Of a stretch of DNA of 64,000 nucleotides, positions 33,669-45,767 are shown one piece after another. A program made the position numbers and the translations under genes. Position 1 is the first letter of the stretch, and every line of letters starts with the position of its first letter. The stretch is from Narthecium ossifragum (lineage: Eukaryota > Streptophyta > Magnoliopsida > Dioscoreales > Nartheciaceae), in assembly GCA_963920575.1 (NCBI GenBank), contig OY986964.1:17549987-17613986 (forward strand), in the 5' to 3' direction. Under the pieces are notes generated by a model, which did no database searches, was not told the origin of the DNA, and was given only the letters and a program-made list of their open reading frames with translations.

Positions 33669-34809
33669 ATTGATCTTTTTATGCAGACAGACCTGACTGA
33701 GAGCATACTTTTCAGATGATCACAGAAGGATCGATCCTCCTTTCACTCGAGATTATTGAGGAAATCGTCGAGGAGAAGGATCGATCTTTCTCCTATCGAA
33801 GGATCCATCCTACTATCCATCCTACTTAGAAGGATCGACCTTGCTTCTATCAAAGGATCGATCTTCCTCGGGCGTAGCCAGAAATTGAAGATTTTGATAT
33901 CAAAGGATCGATCTTACACCTATGGAAGGATCGAACTTTCTCCTATCGAATGATCCATCCTACTATCCATCGTACTGAGAAGGATCGATCATGCTTCTAT
34001 GAAAGGATCGATCTTCGTAGGGCGTAGCCAGAAATTGAAGATAAATCTTACCTTCGCAGTGAAGAAAATTAACGGCTCAGATCCAATCCGAGGATGGAGA
34101 CACATTAAGGCTATAAATAGGACTCTTTCTAGGGTTTGAGAGGGGATTCCTGGATACTTTTGGCTGCTACTTTCTACTCATATTTTTCCTAAGTTTTCTC
34201 AAGCTTATTGGAATCTTTTGAGGATTGTTCTGGATGGCCTTGCTTGGCTAAATCTTGATTCTTGGTCAACGAAACTGAAACCTCGGAATCAATGAAACTA
34301 TGAGATCTAATCTATTTTTCTTATTCAATTTATACTTGAGTATTGAATGTTATTCTGTGATTATATTGATGATTATCTTGCCTAATTGCTAGGAGGCCTA
34401 CTAGTTTATTATTCATCGCAATCTACTGCTAGGTATCATATGAAATTCGTAATCGTTTGATCCCTCTGAATCTGTGAAGCAACTAGGGTTTAATGATCTA
34501 CTCGTTTCAGAGATTGTTAGATCATAGGAAGAACGTTCGACGAAATTAAATGTAACCGCTTGTGCTTGTGTCGTTTAGCTTCATCGATCTCCCTATTCTT
34601 AAGGATGCTACTAGATTAAATCTACAATGTTTGTCTTACATTGTTTAGTAGTTAGGGTTGATTAGATCGTTTGTTTCTGATTAACTATGATCGAGGAGAG
34701 ATTCAAATTTAATTCGAGCGGTGAATATTCATGATATAAATTGATATATACTTGCATCAATGATCACATATAAAGATTTCGATGGTGGATGTAGACTTAG
34801 ACCAAGATC
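33669..34809 (+). repeat. 3' LTR of D, second part
   Basis: Resumes with the ATTGA duplication and TCTTTTTATGCAGACAG. It follows the 5' LTR of D through the tandem units and TATA box (34112-34119) to GACTTAGACCAAGATC. It is cut there about 240 bp before its expected end. Confidence 0.88.
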
Positions 34810-34814
34810 TTAAA

Positions 34815-35102
34815 TGCTTGTAAATAAGATGAAACAAAAGTAAATTAGCATGCAAGAATATATGAAAGAAGGTTTAGAGAGATAGCACCGATTTTATCAT
34901 GTTCGACCCAACTCTTGATCTACGTCCACTTCTCTGAAAGTCCTCCTTGAGGTTCCACTACTTGCAAATATTTACAAGTTTTTTCTTCAAGCTTCTGAGT
35001 GTTTGATAACCTTACAATCACAGCTAACAGTTGTTGGATTATTCTCAATGTACTTCTTCACTTTCGAAGAAGATTAAAAAAGGTTGTCGCTCAAAGAAAA
35101 CA
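34815..35102 (-). repeat. LTR L, 3' terminal part
   Basis: Begins TGCTTGTAAATAAG on the plus strand. It is read as the end of an LTR whose other part is 48984-49782, the two separated by solo LTR I. It lies in the 3' LTR of D. Assignment rests on position and on the polypurine tract at the far end; there is no second copy in the window to align with. Confidence 0.5.
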
Positions 35103-36973
35103 TGTCACACCCCGACCCAGAAAACCTATCCGGTCCGGAGCATGAGGCGAATAAACCAACTCTAAAATCGAACGGCGAGAGTTTCCCCTGTATTTCTCAA
35201 TTTGAACCCTGTACAATTATAATCTTCATGATAAATTAAAACGATAAATCTAAGAGTTCTAAAATTCAACAAGAATATGAATCTGCTATCACAATTTTCA
35301 CTAATGAGTACAGGTTCTGATACAATACTTTCATCGACCCTCATTACATAAATTAATACAGATGATCAAATCCTCGAAGAGGGAAATTATACAATTAATA
35401 TAATTGCAAAGGTACAACTTTTAACAAAGGGAAAACTCCAGGATCGTCAAGTACTCCTCGAAACTCCAAGTCCACGATCACCTCAAGAATGGCGCGCCAA
35501 CGCCCAGAAGATCACCTGAAAGGAAAGGACTGCATCGACCTGCATCGCCGATGCAGCCCAAGTAAGGAGTGAGCAACAAAGCTCAGTAAGGCTCTACGCT
35601 ATTCTACGTCACAATGAAAGGAGGAAAACAACAACTGTGTTGTCTCCACCTAAGTCTAAGGAATGCGAAGGGTCCCATAACCCTATTGATGTCCCAAGGG
35701 CTCCCGTCATGAACCTCTCTCTTGAACATGTTACCAAGAGCACCCTAAGCACCAACAGGGGAATGGTACCATGCGGAATCACCCTTACCCAAGAATAAAC
35801 GAGAGGAAACAAAGACTGCGGGCTCCTGTCTAGGTACCACCCTACCCAGTCATACCATCTCTTGCGGGGACACACATGTCAGGGAAAGCATCGACATCCA
35901 TCCTTAGCACTTGGCCTTGGAGAAACAACACGACCTCTAAACCTCAACAACAATATTCTAGTCTGACTAACTAATAATCCTCGAATAATATCAAACAATA
36001 ATCATTGATGACAATCACATCCAAATCCTCGACTACCCCAAACCCCGGTCCTAGGGCTAGACCCGGGCTACCCAAAAACCCCGGATCGGCGATCGATCCC
36101 ATCGCCTACCACCTAGTCTGATGCAATGCTCACGCAAACATTAAAGAGGTATTCATACATGCAACAATATGACATCACAACATACAGGGCTAGGCATAGA
36201 CTATAGCTCGCCGAGGGGTAAATATGCATAAAGCAGATAAAGGTCTAAATTACAATAATCCAATATTATAACGGCGCCCACGGGCCGTAAACAAGCAACA
36301 ACACATTCAATCGAAATTTCGGCATTACGACGTCGTCCACAGCCGTCAACCAAAATTTCTACAACGGGGCCACTACCCCGGCCATGCAATCATCAATCAA
36401 CAACAAATATAATAACCAAAACTAGGGCACAACTTTGGCCCATTCAGTTATCTAAACATCCCAAGGACATGACTCCCTTGGTTCAACCACAAAGCGGTAA
36501 AGGACATACTGTCAGCCCAATTAGTCTACACAATTAAATACACACATAAATCTAACAAGATTAACATTAATTGCGAGAACAAATAATATTTGCATGATTG
36601 AAACCTAGAGCTACACATGCTTAAAAGTCGGCATAAATCCTTCATAATTACCCTAGAATTCATATACATGATATCTAACAATCTTAGCAATCTACTACGA
36701 GAAGACCGAATTAAATAGATCAAGAAAAACTCCATTTTCGGCCAAAAACCTAAGCTTTTTTTAAAGATTCAGTTTCGTCGCAAATCAGAGAACAATTCAT
36801 AATAAATCGTACGAAAATCTGAAATTATGAAATAAGCGTCAGTTGAAAGTAGATTCGATGATCTACAACTTTGATCTTGATAATCAAACAAGATCATGCA
36901 GGTACGAGCCCAGATCTGAGCTAGAACATCTCAGCTCATTGAAAAACAGAGCATCGGTAAAATCCAGGAAAAA
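35103..36973 (-). repeat. Solo LTR I, first part (Tekay-like)
   Basis: Starts TGTCACACCCCGACC with no PBS beside it. It continues at 47511-48983 on the other side of element H (about 3.3 kb in total). No ORF. Flanks AAACA and AAATG do not form a clean duplication. Confidence 0.8.
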
Positions 36974-38711
36974 TGATGAGAATGCATAATGTTATATTTT
37001 TATCCCTTAATACATAGTCTCCTATGCTTATTTAGTTCCTAAATACACTCATTATTCTTATATTTTGATTTAGGATGCAATTGAAGTCCTTAAGTCGAAA
37101 AGAAGCTGAAAAGAGTGCATGGATCAACTTTAAAGATTTATCTGTACCTGCTCATGAAGAACCAGAGTATGTGCCATACATGGTTGGAAAGCTCTTGAAG
37201 TCTAGAGTCTGGAGAATTTTACGGTTCGTGATTCCGAGTTTCCTAGAGGAAGTTACAGCAATTTCAATACCGATGGCGCAGTCTGGATGGCAGAACAGTA
37301 ATAAGCTGAACAGTCCGATCGATCCAACACCCAGGGTCCGATCGATCGGAGCATGCAGAAATGTGACAGAACATGTATTTTTTGGCCACAACACATCCGA
37401 TCGATCCCTCCATCGCTCCTATGGGTCCGATCGATCCGACACCAATGGTTCGATCGATCAGACTAGGAAAAAGTCAAAAACAGCAGATTTTTACTCAACC
37501 AATCGATCCAGCACTTAAAGTTCGATCGATCGGACTTGGGAATAAAAGGGTGACAGAACGTATGCTTTTTAGAGGAACATAGTTCGATCGATCGGACCAT
37601 CGATCGAACTCGGGAAGAGCCAGAGACGAAGGATTTTTACGAAATCGATCGATCCGACTCCCTTAGTCCGATCGATCGGGCTCGGGCGTGAATAGAAGTT
37701 GAAGATTTTAATGAGACCGATCGATCCAGCATCCAAGGTCCGATCGATCGGACTTTCCCAGTAACAAAAATCAACGATTGTGATCTAATCTGAGGGTGGA
37801 TACAATTGAGGCTATAAATAGGACTCTTTCTAGGGTTTGAGGGGGGATTCTTGGACACTTTTGGCTACTCTTTCTCCTCCTTTATATTTTTTCTAGGTTT
37901 TCTTTTGCTTTATGAAATCTTTTGGAGGATTGTTCTTGATGGCCCTGCGTGGCTAAATCTTGATCCTTGGTCGAGGAGACTGAAACCTCGGAATCAATGA
38001 AACTGTGAGATCTAATTTATTTTTAATGTTCAGTTTATACATGAGTATTGGATGTTCTTCTGAGATTAAATCTTCATGATTACCTTGTCTAATTGCTAGG
38101 AGGCCTACTAGTTTATTATTCATGGTGATCTACCGCTAGGTTTGATATCAAATCCGGAATTGTTTGATCCCTCTAATCTGCGAAGCAACTAGGATCTAAT
38201 AATTTACTGCTGATCAGATCTTGTTAGATCTTAGGAAGAATATTCAACTAGATTAAATGCAACCGCTTGTGCTTGTGTTGTTTAGCTTCATCGATCTCCC
38301 TATTCTTAACGCTGCTACTTGATTAAATCTACAGCGCTTGTCTTAGGTTGTCTAGTAGTTAGGGTTGATTAGATCACTTGTTTCTAATTAACTATGATCG
38401 AGGAGAGCTTCGAATTTAATTCGGACAGTGAATATTCATGGTATAAAATGATTGATACTTGCATCTATGATCAGTTATTGGATTCCGATGGTGGATGTTG
38501 ACTCAGACCAAGGTTTGTTCTCTTGATTCAACTTGTTCCTTCGCTTTAGATTATTTCTTTACTGTTTTCCTCACGTTTAAAACCCCCCATCTTTGTTCAC
38601 TTAGCACAAAACTAGGCTAAACACTCTTCGTGGGATCGACTCGTACTCGCACTACTACATTTATTTTAACGAGTATTGGATTTATTTTTGAGTGCCTGCG
38701 ATAGCACATCA
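36974..38711 (+). repeat. 5' LTR of element H
   Basis: TGATGAGAATGC to CACATCA. Palindromes centred on GATCGATC run from 37315 to 37760, for example TCCGATCGATCGGA (37337-37350). Confidence 0.92.
37813..37820 (+). promoter_or_regulatory. LTR TATA box TATAAATA, element H
   Basis: GAGGCTATAAATAGGACTC lies about 50 bp after the last GATCGATC site and is the likely core promoter of the genomic RNA. Confidence 0.78.
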
Positions 38712-38716
38712 AATTT

Positions 38717-38734
38717 TGGCGCCGTTGCCGGGGA
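38717..38734 (+). other. Primer-binding site (tRNA-Asp), element H
   Basis: TGGCGCCGTTGCCGGGGA, five bases after the LTR end, with a perfect Athila-type match. Confidence 0.92.
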
Positions 38735-38849
38735 GTGATTCTAGTTGATTTTTGTGTTTATTGTGATCCTTATTTTCATAAAAAAAAAAGAGTTATTCGA
38801 ATTTTCTTGATTTCTTTTTCTCGTTTTGCCGGAATCCTCTTGATTGTTT

Positions 38850-41800
38850 ATGAGTATAGCTCGATCTTTTAATCAAGGTGATTTACAGTACGACCCAGAG
38901 ATAGAAAGAACTTTGCGCAGGTTAAGGAGAGAAGCTCGGATAAATCCTGAGGAGGACGATTTGGCCCTTGACCACGTATTTATCAGTGATTCTGAATTAG
39001 AGGAGGAACTCATGGGCGGAAATCGGACTTTGAAAGAGCTTGCAGCCCCAGATTTGAATCAACAACCCATATGCATTACATTTCCTACTTTGGATGTTGC
39101 TACTACTTTTGAATTAAAATCTGGACTAATACACCTCTTTCCTACTTTTCATGGACTTTCAGGCGAGGATCCTCACAAGCATTTAAAGGAGCTTCATGTG
39201 GTGTGCACAAGTATGAAACCCATGGGGCTGACTGAAGATCAAATCAAATTGAGAGCCTTCCCGTTTTCTTTGAAGGATTCGGCTAAGGATTGGCTTTATT
39301 ATTTACCATCTGGGAGTATTACTACATGGAATGAGATGAAGAGGTTGTTTTTAGAGAAGTATTTTCCAGCCTCAAGAGCGGCCAACATTAGGAAAGAGAT
39401 CTGTGGTGTAAGGCAACATAATGGAGAATCTCTACATGAATATTGGGAACGTTTTAAGAAATTATGCGCAAGCTGTCCCCATCATCAAATTAGTGAGCAA
39501 TTACTTATTCAATATTTTTATGAGGGCTTACTAACCAATGACAGGAGTATGATTGATGCAGCTAGTGGAGGAGCTTTGGTGGATAAAACACCTGAAGCCG
39601 CGAGGAACTTGATTGCAAATATGGCGGCTAATTCTCAGCAATTTAATACTAGGCTTGATTCTTATTCAAAACATGTTAATGAGGTAAATGTTTCATCTCT
39701 TGAACAACAGATTGCGAGTCTAACTTCTCTTGTTCGTCAAATGGCTGTAGGTAATATGCAGACAGCGAAGGTTTGTGGAATTTGTTCGGTGGCGGGACAT
39801 CCAACAGATATGTGCCCAACTCTTCAAGAGGAGCCCATTGAACAAGTAAATGCAGCTGGGAGTTTCCCAGGACCACCGCAAAGGAAGTATGATCCCTATT
39901 CAAACACGTATAATCCGGGATGGAGGGATCACCCCAATCTCAACTATGGGAATCCACAAGTAAATCAGCCTACAACTCAATTTCGCCCAACTGGACAGCA
40001 ATATCAACAATATAGACCGCCATACCCCCCGAGACCACAACAAAATCCAACTCCAAATTCTGGTATGTCTTTAGAAGATATTGTTAATTCCCTTGCTACT
40101 AGTGCTATGCAATTTCAACAGGATACAAAACAATTTCAACAAGACGCAAAGGCCAGTATCCAAGGTTTGGAACATCAAATGGGCCAGATGGCGTCAGCAA
40201 TTAGCAAGCTAGAGGCGCAAAATTCGGGAAAATTACCTTCTCAAACGGTAATAAATCCAAGAGAGAATGCAAGTGCAATCATTTTGAGAAGTGGTAAAGA
40301 AATTGAGACTCCAATCAAGGAAGTTCCTACATCGTCGGTGCAAGGAAAAGAGCAAGACATCGTCGCGGACAAAATCTTTCCTGATGACGACGACGTACCT
40401 AAATGTAAGTTTCCACCACTTTCTGATTATAAACCTGTACCTCCTTTTCCTCAGGCTTTGACAGAATCAAGAAAATATGAGAAGAATTCAGATCTATATG
40501 AGACTTTTCGCCGATGCGAGGTAAATATTCCACTCTTAGATGCTCTTAAACAAGTACCTCGTTATGCTAAATTCTTGAAAGAATTGTGCACAATTAAGAG
40601 AAAACAGAAACTTAAAGGATGTGAGAAGGTGAAAGTAGGGGAAAATGTTTCTGCAATTCTTCAAAGAAAAATTCCTATGAAGTGTAGGGATCCAGGTATG
40701 TTTACTATCCCATGTACTATTGTTAACACCAAATTTGAGAAAGCCATGTTAGATTTGGGAGCTTCTATCAATGTCATGCCATATTCTATATATTCTTCTT
40801 TAAAACTTGGGCCTTTGAATGAAACTGGTGTTGTGATTCAACTGGCTGACAGATCTAACGCCTATCCTAAAGGTGTAGTTGAAGATATTCTTGTGCTGGT
40901 CAATGATTTAGTTTTCCCTGCTGATTTTTATGTGCTTGATATGGAGAATGGTGATCATAGTACTCCTATTTTGTTGGGGAGACCTTTCTTGAAGACATCC
41001 AAGAAGATAGATGTCCATAGTGGCACACTTACCATGGAATTTGATGGTGAAACTGTTAAGTTTAATATTTATGATGCCATGAAATATCCTGCTGATGATT
41101 GTTCAGTGTATTCAATTGATGTGATTGATTATTTATCACAGGAAGTTTTTGAACTTAGTGATAAAGATGAATTGGAAGTGGCTATTAGCAACTTTCTTGA
41201 GGATGAAAATGAGGAGCTATCTTTGAGTACTAATTTGCAGGAAACTGTTGCAACACTGAATGATTTTTCGATAATTCAGCAATCAGGTAACGATTCTTCT
41301 AGTTCATTACCTGTATCTAATGAGAAATCATTACCTTCTGAATTGCAAGCACCTATTCCAGATCTGAAACCTCTTCCTAATCATCTTAAATATGCTTTTC
41401 TTGGAGATGAAGGAGTGTTACCAGTGATTATTTCCAATAACCTTAGTGCACCACAGGAAGAAAAACTTGTGCAGGTTCTTAAGGAGCATAAGACAGCTAT
41501 TGGTTGGACAATTGCAGACATCAAAGGAATCAGCCCAAGTACATGTATGCATCGTATCTTGCTTGAAGAGGGAGCGAAACCTTCCCGCCAACCACAAAGA
41601 AGGTTGAATCCGCCCATGATGGATGTTGTAAAGAAGGAGATCCTCAAACTGCTTGAAGTTGGAGTGATCTATCCTATTTCGGATAGCACTTGGGTTAGTC
41701 CAGTTCAAGTTGTTCCTAAAAAGACAGGAATAACCATGGTGAGAAATCACAAAGATGAGTTAGTTCCCACCCGTGTGCAAAATGGGTGGAGGGTTTGTAT

Positions 41801-44258
41801 TGATTACAAAAAATTAAGTGCTATAACCCGCGAGGACCACTTTCCTTTACCTTTTATTGATCATATGCTTGAAAGGTTAGCTGGTCATTCTTATTATTGT
41901 TTTCTTGATGGTTATTCAGGGTATTTTCAGATTGCAATTGCCCCTGAAGATCAGGAAAAGACGACGTTCACATGCCCATTTGGAACTTTTGCATATCGTC
42001 GCATGCCTTTTGGCCTTTACAACGCCCCAGCTACTTTCCAAAGGTGTATGGTTAGTATATTCTCAGATTATATTGAACAGATCATAGAGGTTTTTATGGA
42101 TGATTTCACAGTTTATGCAAACTCTTTTGATAATTGTTTACATAACCTTACACTTGTTCTCCAAAGATGCATAGAAACTAGCCTCGTGTTAAATTCTGAG
42201 AAATGTCATTTCATGGTTGAACAAGGTATAGTTTTGGGTCATGTTGTTTCATCTAAAGGAATTGAGGTTGATAAAGCTAAAGTTGATGTCATTCAATCTT
42301 TACCTTATCCCACTAGTGTGCGGAAAGTTCGTTCTTTTCTTGGACATGCAGGTTTTTACCGAAGATTCATCAAGGACTTCTCCAAAATAGCATTACCGTT
42401 GTGCACGTTGTTACAAAAGGACAAGGCTTTTGAGTTCGATGAAGCATGCAAAAAGGCATTTGATAAGCTGAAGGAATTGTTGACTTCTACTCCAATTATT
42501 CAACCCCCAGACTGGAGCGTTCTTTTCGAGATAATGTGTGATGCGAGTGATTATGCAGTGGGCGCAGTTTTGGGTCAAAAGATTGGAAGAGCTTCTCATG
42601 CAATTTACTATGCTTCCAAGACTTTGGATGATGCCCAGAGAAATTATTCTACAACTGAAAAAGAACTTTTAGCCATTGTGTTTGCTTTAGAAAAATTTCG
42701 TTCTTATTTACTTGGTACTAAAGTCATTGTTTATTCTGATCATGCAGCCCTTCGTTATTTAATGACGAAGAAGGAGGCAAAGCCGACATTAATCCGATGG
42801 ATACTTCTCTTGAGTGAATTTGATTTGGAGATAAAAGACAAAAGAGGAACAGAAAATCGAGTTGCAGATCATCTGAGTCGGTTAGTTCATGTGGAGGACA
42901 AACTTCGTCTACAGGAAACATTCCCTGATGAACAATTGTTTTCTGCAACTGTGACATTACCTTGGTATGCAAATATTGTGAATTATTTGGTTACTAATAT
43001 ATTACCTTCTGATTTGTCTAAGGCTCAAAGAGATAAGATTAAAAGTGATGCTAAATATTATGTGTGGGATGACCCATATTTATGGAAGCATTGTGCAGAT
43101 CAAGTAATAAGAAGGTGCGTTCCTGAAAGTGAAATTATTTCTATACTCACTTTTTGTTATTCTTATGCTTGTGGAGGTCACTTTGGAGTTAAGAGAATGG
43201 CCAGAAAAGTATTAGAATGTGGTTTCTATTGGCCTTTTTTATTTCGAGATTCATACTCTCTTTGTAAGTCATGCGAGAATTGTCAAAAGACAGGAAATAT
43301 ATCCCAAAGGAATGAGATGCCACAAACCCCCATATTATTTTGCGAAATTTTCGATGTTTGGGGCATCGACTTCATGGGTCCGTTCCCTATATCTTTTGGT
43401 TATATTTATATTCTACTTGCTGTGGATTATGTTTCAAAATGGGTAGGAGCTAAAGCTACCAGGACTGATGATTCTAAAGTTGTTGCAGATTTTATCAAGT
43501 CTAACATATTATCCAGGTTTGGAATTCCAAGAGCTTTCATAAGTGATCGAGGCACTCACTTTTGCAATCGAACTGTTGAGGCGTTACTAAGGAAGTACCA
43601 TGTGACCCATAAGGTGTCAACCGCCTATCATCCGCAAACGAGTGGACAAGCGGAAGTGTCAAATCGAGAGATCAAGTCCATCATTGAAAAGACGGTAAAT
43701 CCAAATAGAAAAGATTGGAGTTTGCGTTTGGATGATGCGTTGTGGGCATATAGGACTGCATATAAGACACCCATAGGTATGTCACCTTATCGCTTGATAT
43801 TTGGGAAACCATGTCACCTTCCAGTTGAGTTAGAACATAAAGCTTATTGGGCTATCATGAGCTTTAATATGAACATGGATGAGAGTGGAGAACACAGGAA
43901 GTTGCAACTGCAAGAATTAGAGGAAATTCACAATGATGCCTATGAGAGCGCTAGGATTTACAAGGAAAAGACAAAAGCTTTGCATGATAAGATGATCTCT
44001 AGAAAGGAGTTTAAAGTTGGTCAAAAAGTTCTCCTTTACCAATCACGCTTACATTTGTTTCCAGGTAAGTTGCGTTCTCGTTGGATTGGACCTTTTATTG
44101 TTACTAATGTTTTTTCTCATGGTGCAGTTGAAATTCAAAGTTTAGCCACTTCCAAAATGTTTACGGTGAATGGCCATCGACTTAAACCTTTCTATGAAGG
44201 CGTTCCAACAGAAAAATTGGAAAAATTGGACCTTGAGGAGCCAACTTATACTGATTAA
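38850..44258 (+). CDS. Gag-pol polyprotein of element H (1802 aa)
   Basis: One frame encodes every enzyme needed for retrotransposition. The start is the ATG at 38850 ([15 protein letters not shown]); the open frame extends two codons upstream without an ATG. Order: Athila-type gag (about 1-300), CCHC knuckle [14 protein letters not shown] (309-322), protease with DLGAS (Asp635), RT with FMDDF (Asp1084/1085), RNase H (MCDASD, Asp1231). Integrase comes last, with zinc-finger His1444, Cys1475 and Cys1478 and the catalytic triad Asp1507, Asp1566, Glu1602 in D-x35-E spacing. The C-terminal GPFIV and [12 protein letters not shown] segments are typical of Athila. Oddity: the first zinc-finger His is Tyr1437 (TAT), while E has CAT there. 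No stop or frameshift is present. Confidence 0.95.
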   Translation: MSIARSFNQGDLQYDPEIERTLRRLRREARINPEEDDLALDHVFISDSELEEELMGGNRTLKELAAPDLNQQPICITFPTLDVATTFELKSGLIHLFPTFHGLSGEDPHKHLKELHVVCTSMKPMGLTEDQIKLRAFPFSLKDSAKDWLYYLPSGSITTWNEMKRLFLEKYFPASRAANIRKEICGVRQHNGESLHEYWERFKKLCASCPHHQISEQLLIQYFYEGLLTNDRSMIDAASGGALVDKTPEAARNLIANMAANSQQFNTRLDSYSKHVNEVNVSSLEQQIASLTSLVRQMAVGNMQTAKVCGICSVAGHPTDMCPTLQEEPIEQVNAAGSFPGPPQRKYDPYSNTYNPGWRDHPNLNYGNPQVNQPTTQFRPTGQQYQQYRPPYPPRPQQNPTPNSGMSLEDIVNSLATSAMQFQQDTKQFQQDAKASIQGLEHQMGQMASAISKLEAQNSGKLPSQTVINPRENASAIILRSGKEIETPIKEVPTSSVQGKEQDIVADKIFPDDDDVPKCKFPPLSDYKPVPPFPQALTESRKYEKNSDLYETFRRCEVNIPLLDALKQVPRYAKFLKELCTIKRKQKLKGCEKVKVGENVSAILQRKIPMKCRDPGMFTIPCTIVNTKFEKAMLDLGASINVMPYSIYSSLKLGPLNETGVVIQLADRSNAYPKGVVEDILVLVNDLVFPADFYVLDMENGDHSTPILLGRPFLKTSKKIDVHSGTLTMEFDGETVKFNIYDAMKYPADDCSVYSIDVIDYLSQEVFELSDKDELEVAISNFLEDENEELSLSTNLQETVATLNDFSIIQQSGNDSSSSLPVSNEKSLPSELQAPIPDLKPLPNHLKYAFLGDEGVLPVIISNNLSAPQEEKLVQVLKEHKTAIGWTIADIKGISPSTCMHRILLEEGAKPSRQPQRRLNPPMMDVVKKEILKLLEVGVIYPISDSTWVSPVQVVPKKTGITMVRNHKDELVPTRVQNGWRVCIDYKKLSAITREDHFPLPFIDHMLERLAGHSYYCFLDGYSGYFQIAIAPEDQEKTTFTCPFGTFAYRRMPFGLYNAPATFQRCMVSIFSDYIEQIIEVFMDDFTVYANSFDNCLHNLTLVLQRCIETSLVLNSEKCHFMVEQGIVLGHVVSSKGIEVDKAKVDVIQSLPYPTSVRKVRSFLGHAGFYRRFIKDFSKIALPLCTLLQKDKAFEFDEACKKAFDKLKELLTSTPIIQPPDWSVLFEIMCDASDYAVGAVLGQKIGRASHAIYYASKTLDDAQRNYSTTEKELLAIVFALEKFRSYLLGTKVIVYSDHAALRYLMTKKEAKPTLIRWILLLSEFDLEIKDKRGTENRVADHLSRLVHVEDKLRLQETFPDEQLFSATVTLPWYANIVNYLVTNILPSDLSKAQRDKIKSDAKYYVWDDPYLWKHCADQVIRRCVPESEIISILTFCYSYACGGHFGVKRMARKVLECGFYWPFLFRDSYSLCKSCENCQKTGNISQRNEMPQTPILFCEIFDVWGIDFMGPFPISFGYIYILLAVDYVSKWVGAKATRTDDSKVVADFIKSNILSRFGIPRAFISDRGTHFCNRTVEALLRKYHVTHKVSTAYHPQTSGQAEVSNREIKSIIEKTVNPNRKDWSLRLDDALWAYRTAYKTPIGMSPYRLIFGKPCHLPVELEHKAYWAIMSFNMNMDESGEHRKLQLQELEEIHNDAYESARIYKEKTKALHDKMISRKEFKVGQKVLLYQSRLHLFPGKLRSRWIGPFIVTNVFSHGAVEIQSLATSKMFTVNGHRLKPFYEGVPTEKLEKLDLEEPTYTD

Positions 44259-45767
44259 AGAAGCAAGCATGAAGTCGAGCCAATGACAATAAACAAAGGC
44301 GCTGCTTGGGAGGCAACCCAAGGGGAGCTCGTTCCTTTCTCTTTTTATTTTCGCATTTCCATTTTAGTTATTTTTGCTTTTCTTTGCATTCCACCTTCCT
44401 TTGGGGACAATGTCAGTTTCAAGTGTGGGGGAGGAGGTCTAGGTTGCATTTGCCATAAGCGAGAACCAGTTAAGCTTGACATATTCATAACATGATTGAA
44501 TGAGTAATTTTGCGACTTAGAATTAATTAATTGAGTTATTTTCCTTGAGTTGGTAGTGACTGAATGAGTAGACAAAAGCTAGTGAGATTTTGAGCCTTTA
44601 GACTGACACATTCATATCAGTCTCACTATTTTCTTTCATGAGAGATATTCTTCCATGGATTTGTTTCTCTAGAACTTGCTTTGATTCTATTCGAGGTCAC
44701 ATTGACACATGTATACATGAACATGATTAAGGCCATCTTTGTTATAAGTTACATAAGCCAAATAGCCTACCTTACAATTAATTTTCTCTTTTGCTAAACA
44801 CCTTTGAGCTTTATTGACTTCATTGTTAACCCACATTGCAAGCTTTAAACCTGAAAAATAATCCCAATACCCAAGTCATAGGACTAGTGGAGCATTGATC
44901 ATCATTATGACATGTATGGGTGCAAAAGTTCAAGTGTGGGGGTAGTTGGATTTGTGGTATGGCTATGATTGGTGAAGTGGAGTTTATTTTCATACTCAAA
45001 TTGTGAGTATGTTGTTTCTGAAAAAAAAAAAAGAAAAAAAAAATCAGAAAAAGAAAAAGAAGAAAAGAAAGTGAAGGAGGAAATTGTTTCTCATGTTGCA
45101 AAATATGTTTATGAATCCTCCTAATATTCCAAGAAAGGGGAATGTTTATGTATGATCTCTACAAAGGTGGAAGTTTTTTGCAAAAGATTGTTCACTATTT
45201 CAGTTAAAAATTATTCCTATGAGCAATCTCTTTGCCGATGTGATAATGGTATTTGGTTTGAGTACTTTAAAGCCAAGTTGAAGAAAGTTGTTGAATAGAG
45301 TGATTGGTTATACATGTCTTATTGATGTATTTTTGCTCCATTAGTTCCATTGGCTTTTGAGCTACATTCCCTAATATTTCACACCTTAATCCTGGACCCC
45401 ATTACAACCTTTTGAAGTCCTTATGATTTGTGTGATGCATGTGATTCTAGTGGTGGAGAATGAGAAGATATGCAAGCTTATGGTAGATCATTTTCATTGG
45501 AATGAATTTGAGTGAAATACATACCCTTCAAACACATGAGAGTTGAGTCTTTATTTCCGTGAGGTCTACTTATTTATTTTGCTTCATCTTCAAGTGAAAA
45601 TGCTTATTGATTGATTTTTAAGTTGTCTAAAAATGTTTGTTCATGATATGTTATAAGTTGTGAAGAGCTTGATTGTTCTTTGTTGATGGCGTTGCAACCT
45701 TGATATCTTGAGTAGAGTGAATTTTAGTTTTGCCCGAGGACGAGCAAAAGCTAAGTGTGGGGGAATT
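44259..45767 (+). other. 3' non-coding region of element H
   Basis: No ORF above about 90 codons, so the envelope-like gene of some Athila elements is absent. An A-rich tract is at 45020-45075. AAGTGTGGGGG occurs at 44421-44431, 44932-44942 and 45753-45763; the last copy is the PPT next to the 3' LTR. The plan is shared with D. Confidence 0.8.
45753..45767 (+). other. Polypurine tract, element H
   Basis: AAGTGTGGGGGAATT directly precedes the 3' LTR start TGATGAG. It is the expected plus-strand primer site. Confidence 0.85.

Larger units (their letters stand above)
16824..34809 (+). mobile_element. Element D: Athila-like, gag-protease only, split by element C
   Basis: 5' LTR 16824-18572, degenerate PBS 18578-18595, decayed gag-protease 18876-21064, long 3' non-coding region, PPT at 22821-22833. 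The 3' LTR is in two pieces (22834-23207 and 33674-34809) around the 10.5-kb element C. RT, RNase H and integrase are absent: after the protease the sequence passes through an unmatched stretch directly to the 3' region shared with H. The left flank is ACGAT; the right end is lost where L begins. Confidence 0.88.

Noticed and set aside
37152..37858. ORFs in the LTRs of H with DRSDR-type repeats (also 45826-46652)
   Set aside because: Product of the GATCGATC array read in frame; present in both LTRs and not downstream of a promoter.
44283..44495. 70-aa ORF with a hydrophobic stretch after pol of H, considered as an envelope remnant
   Set aside because: Too short, not conserved as an open frame in D, and overlaps the AAGTGTGGGGG motif region.
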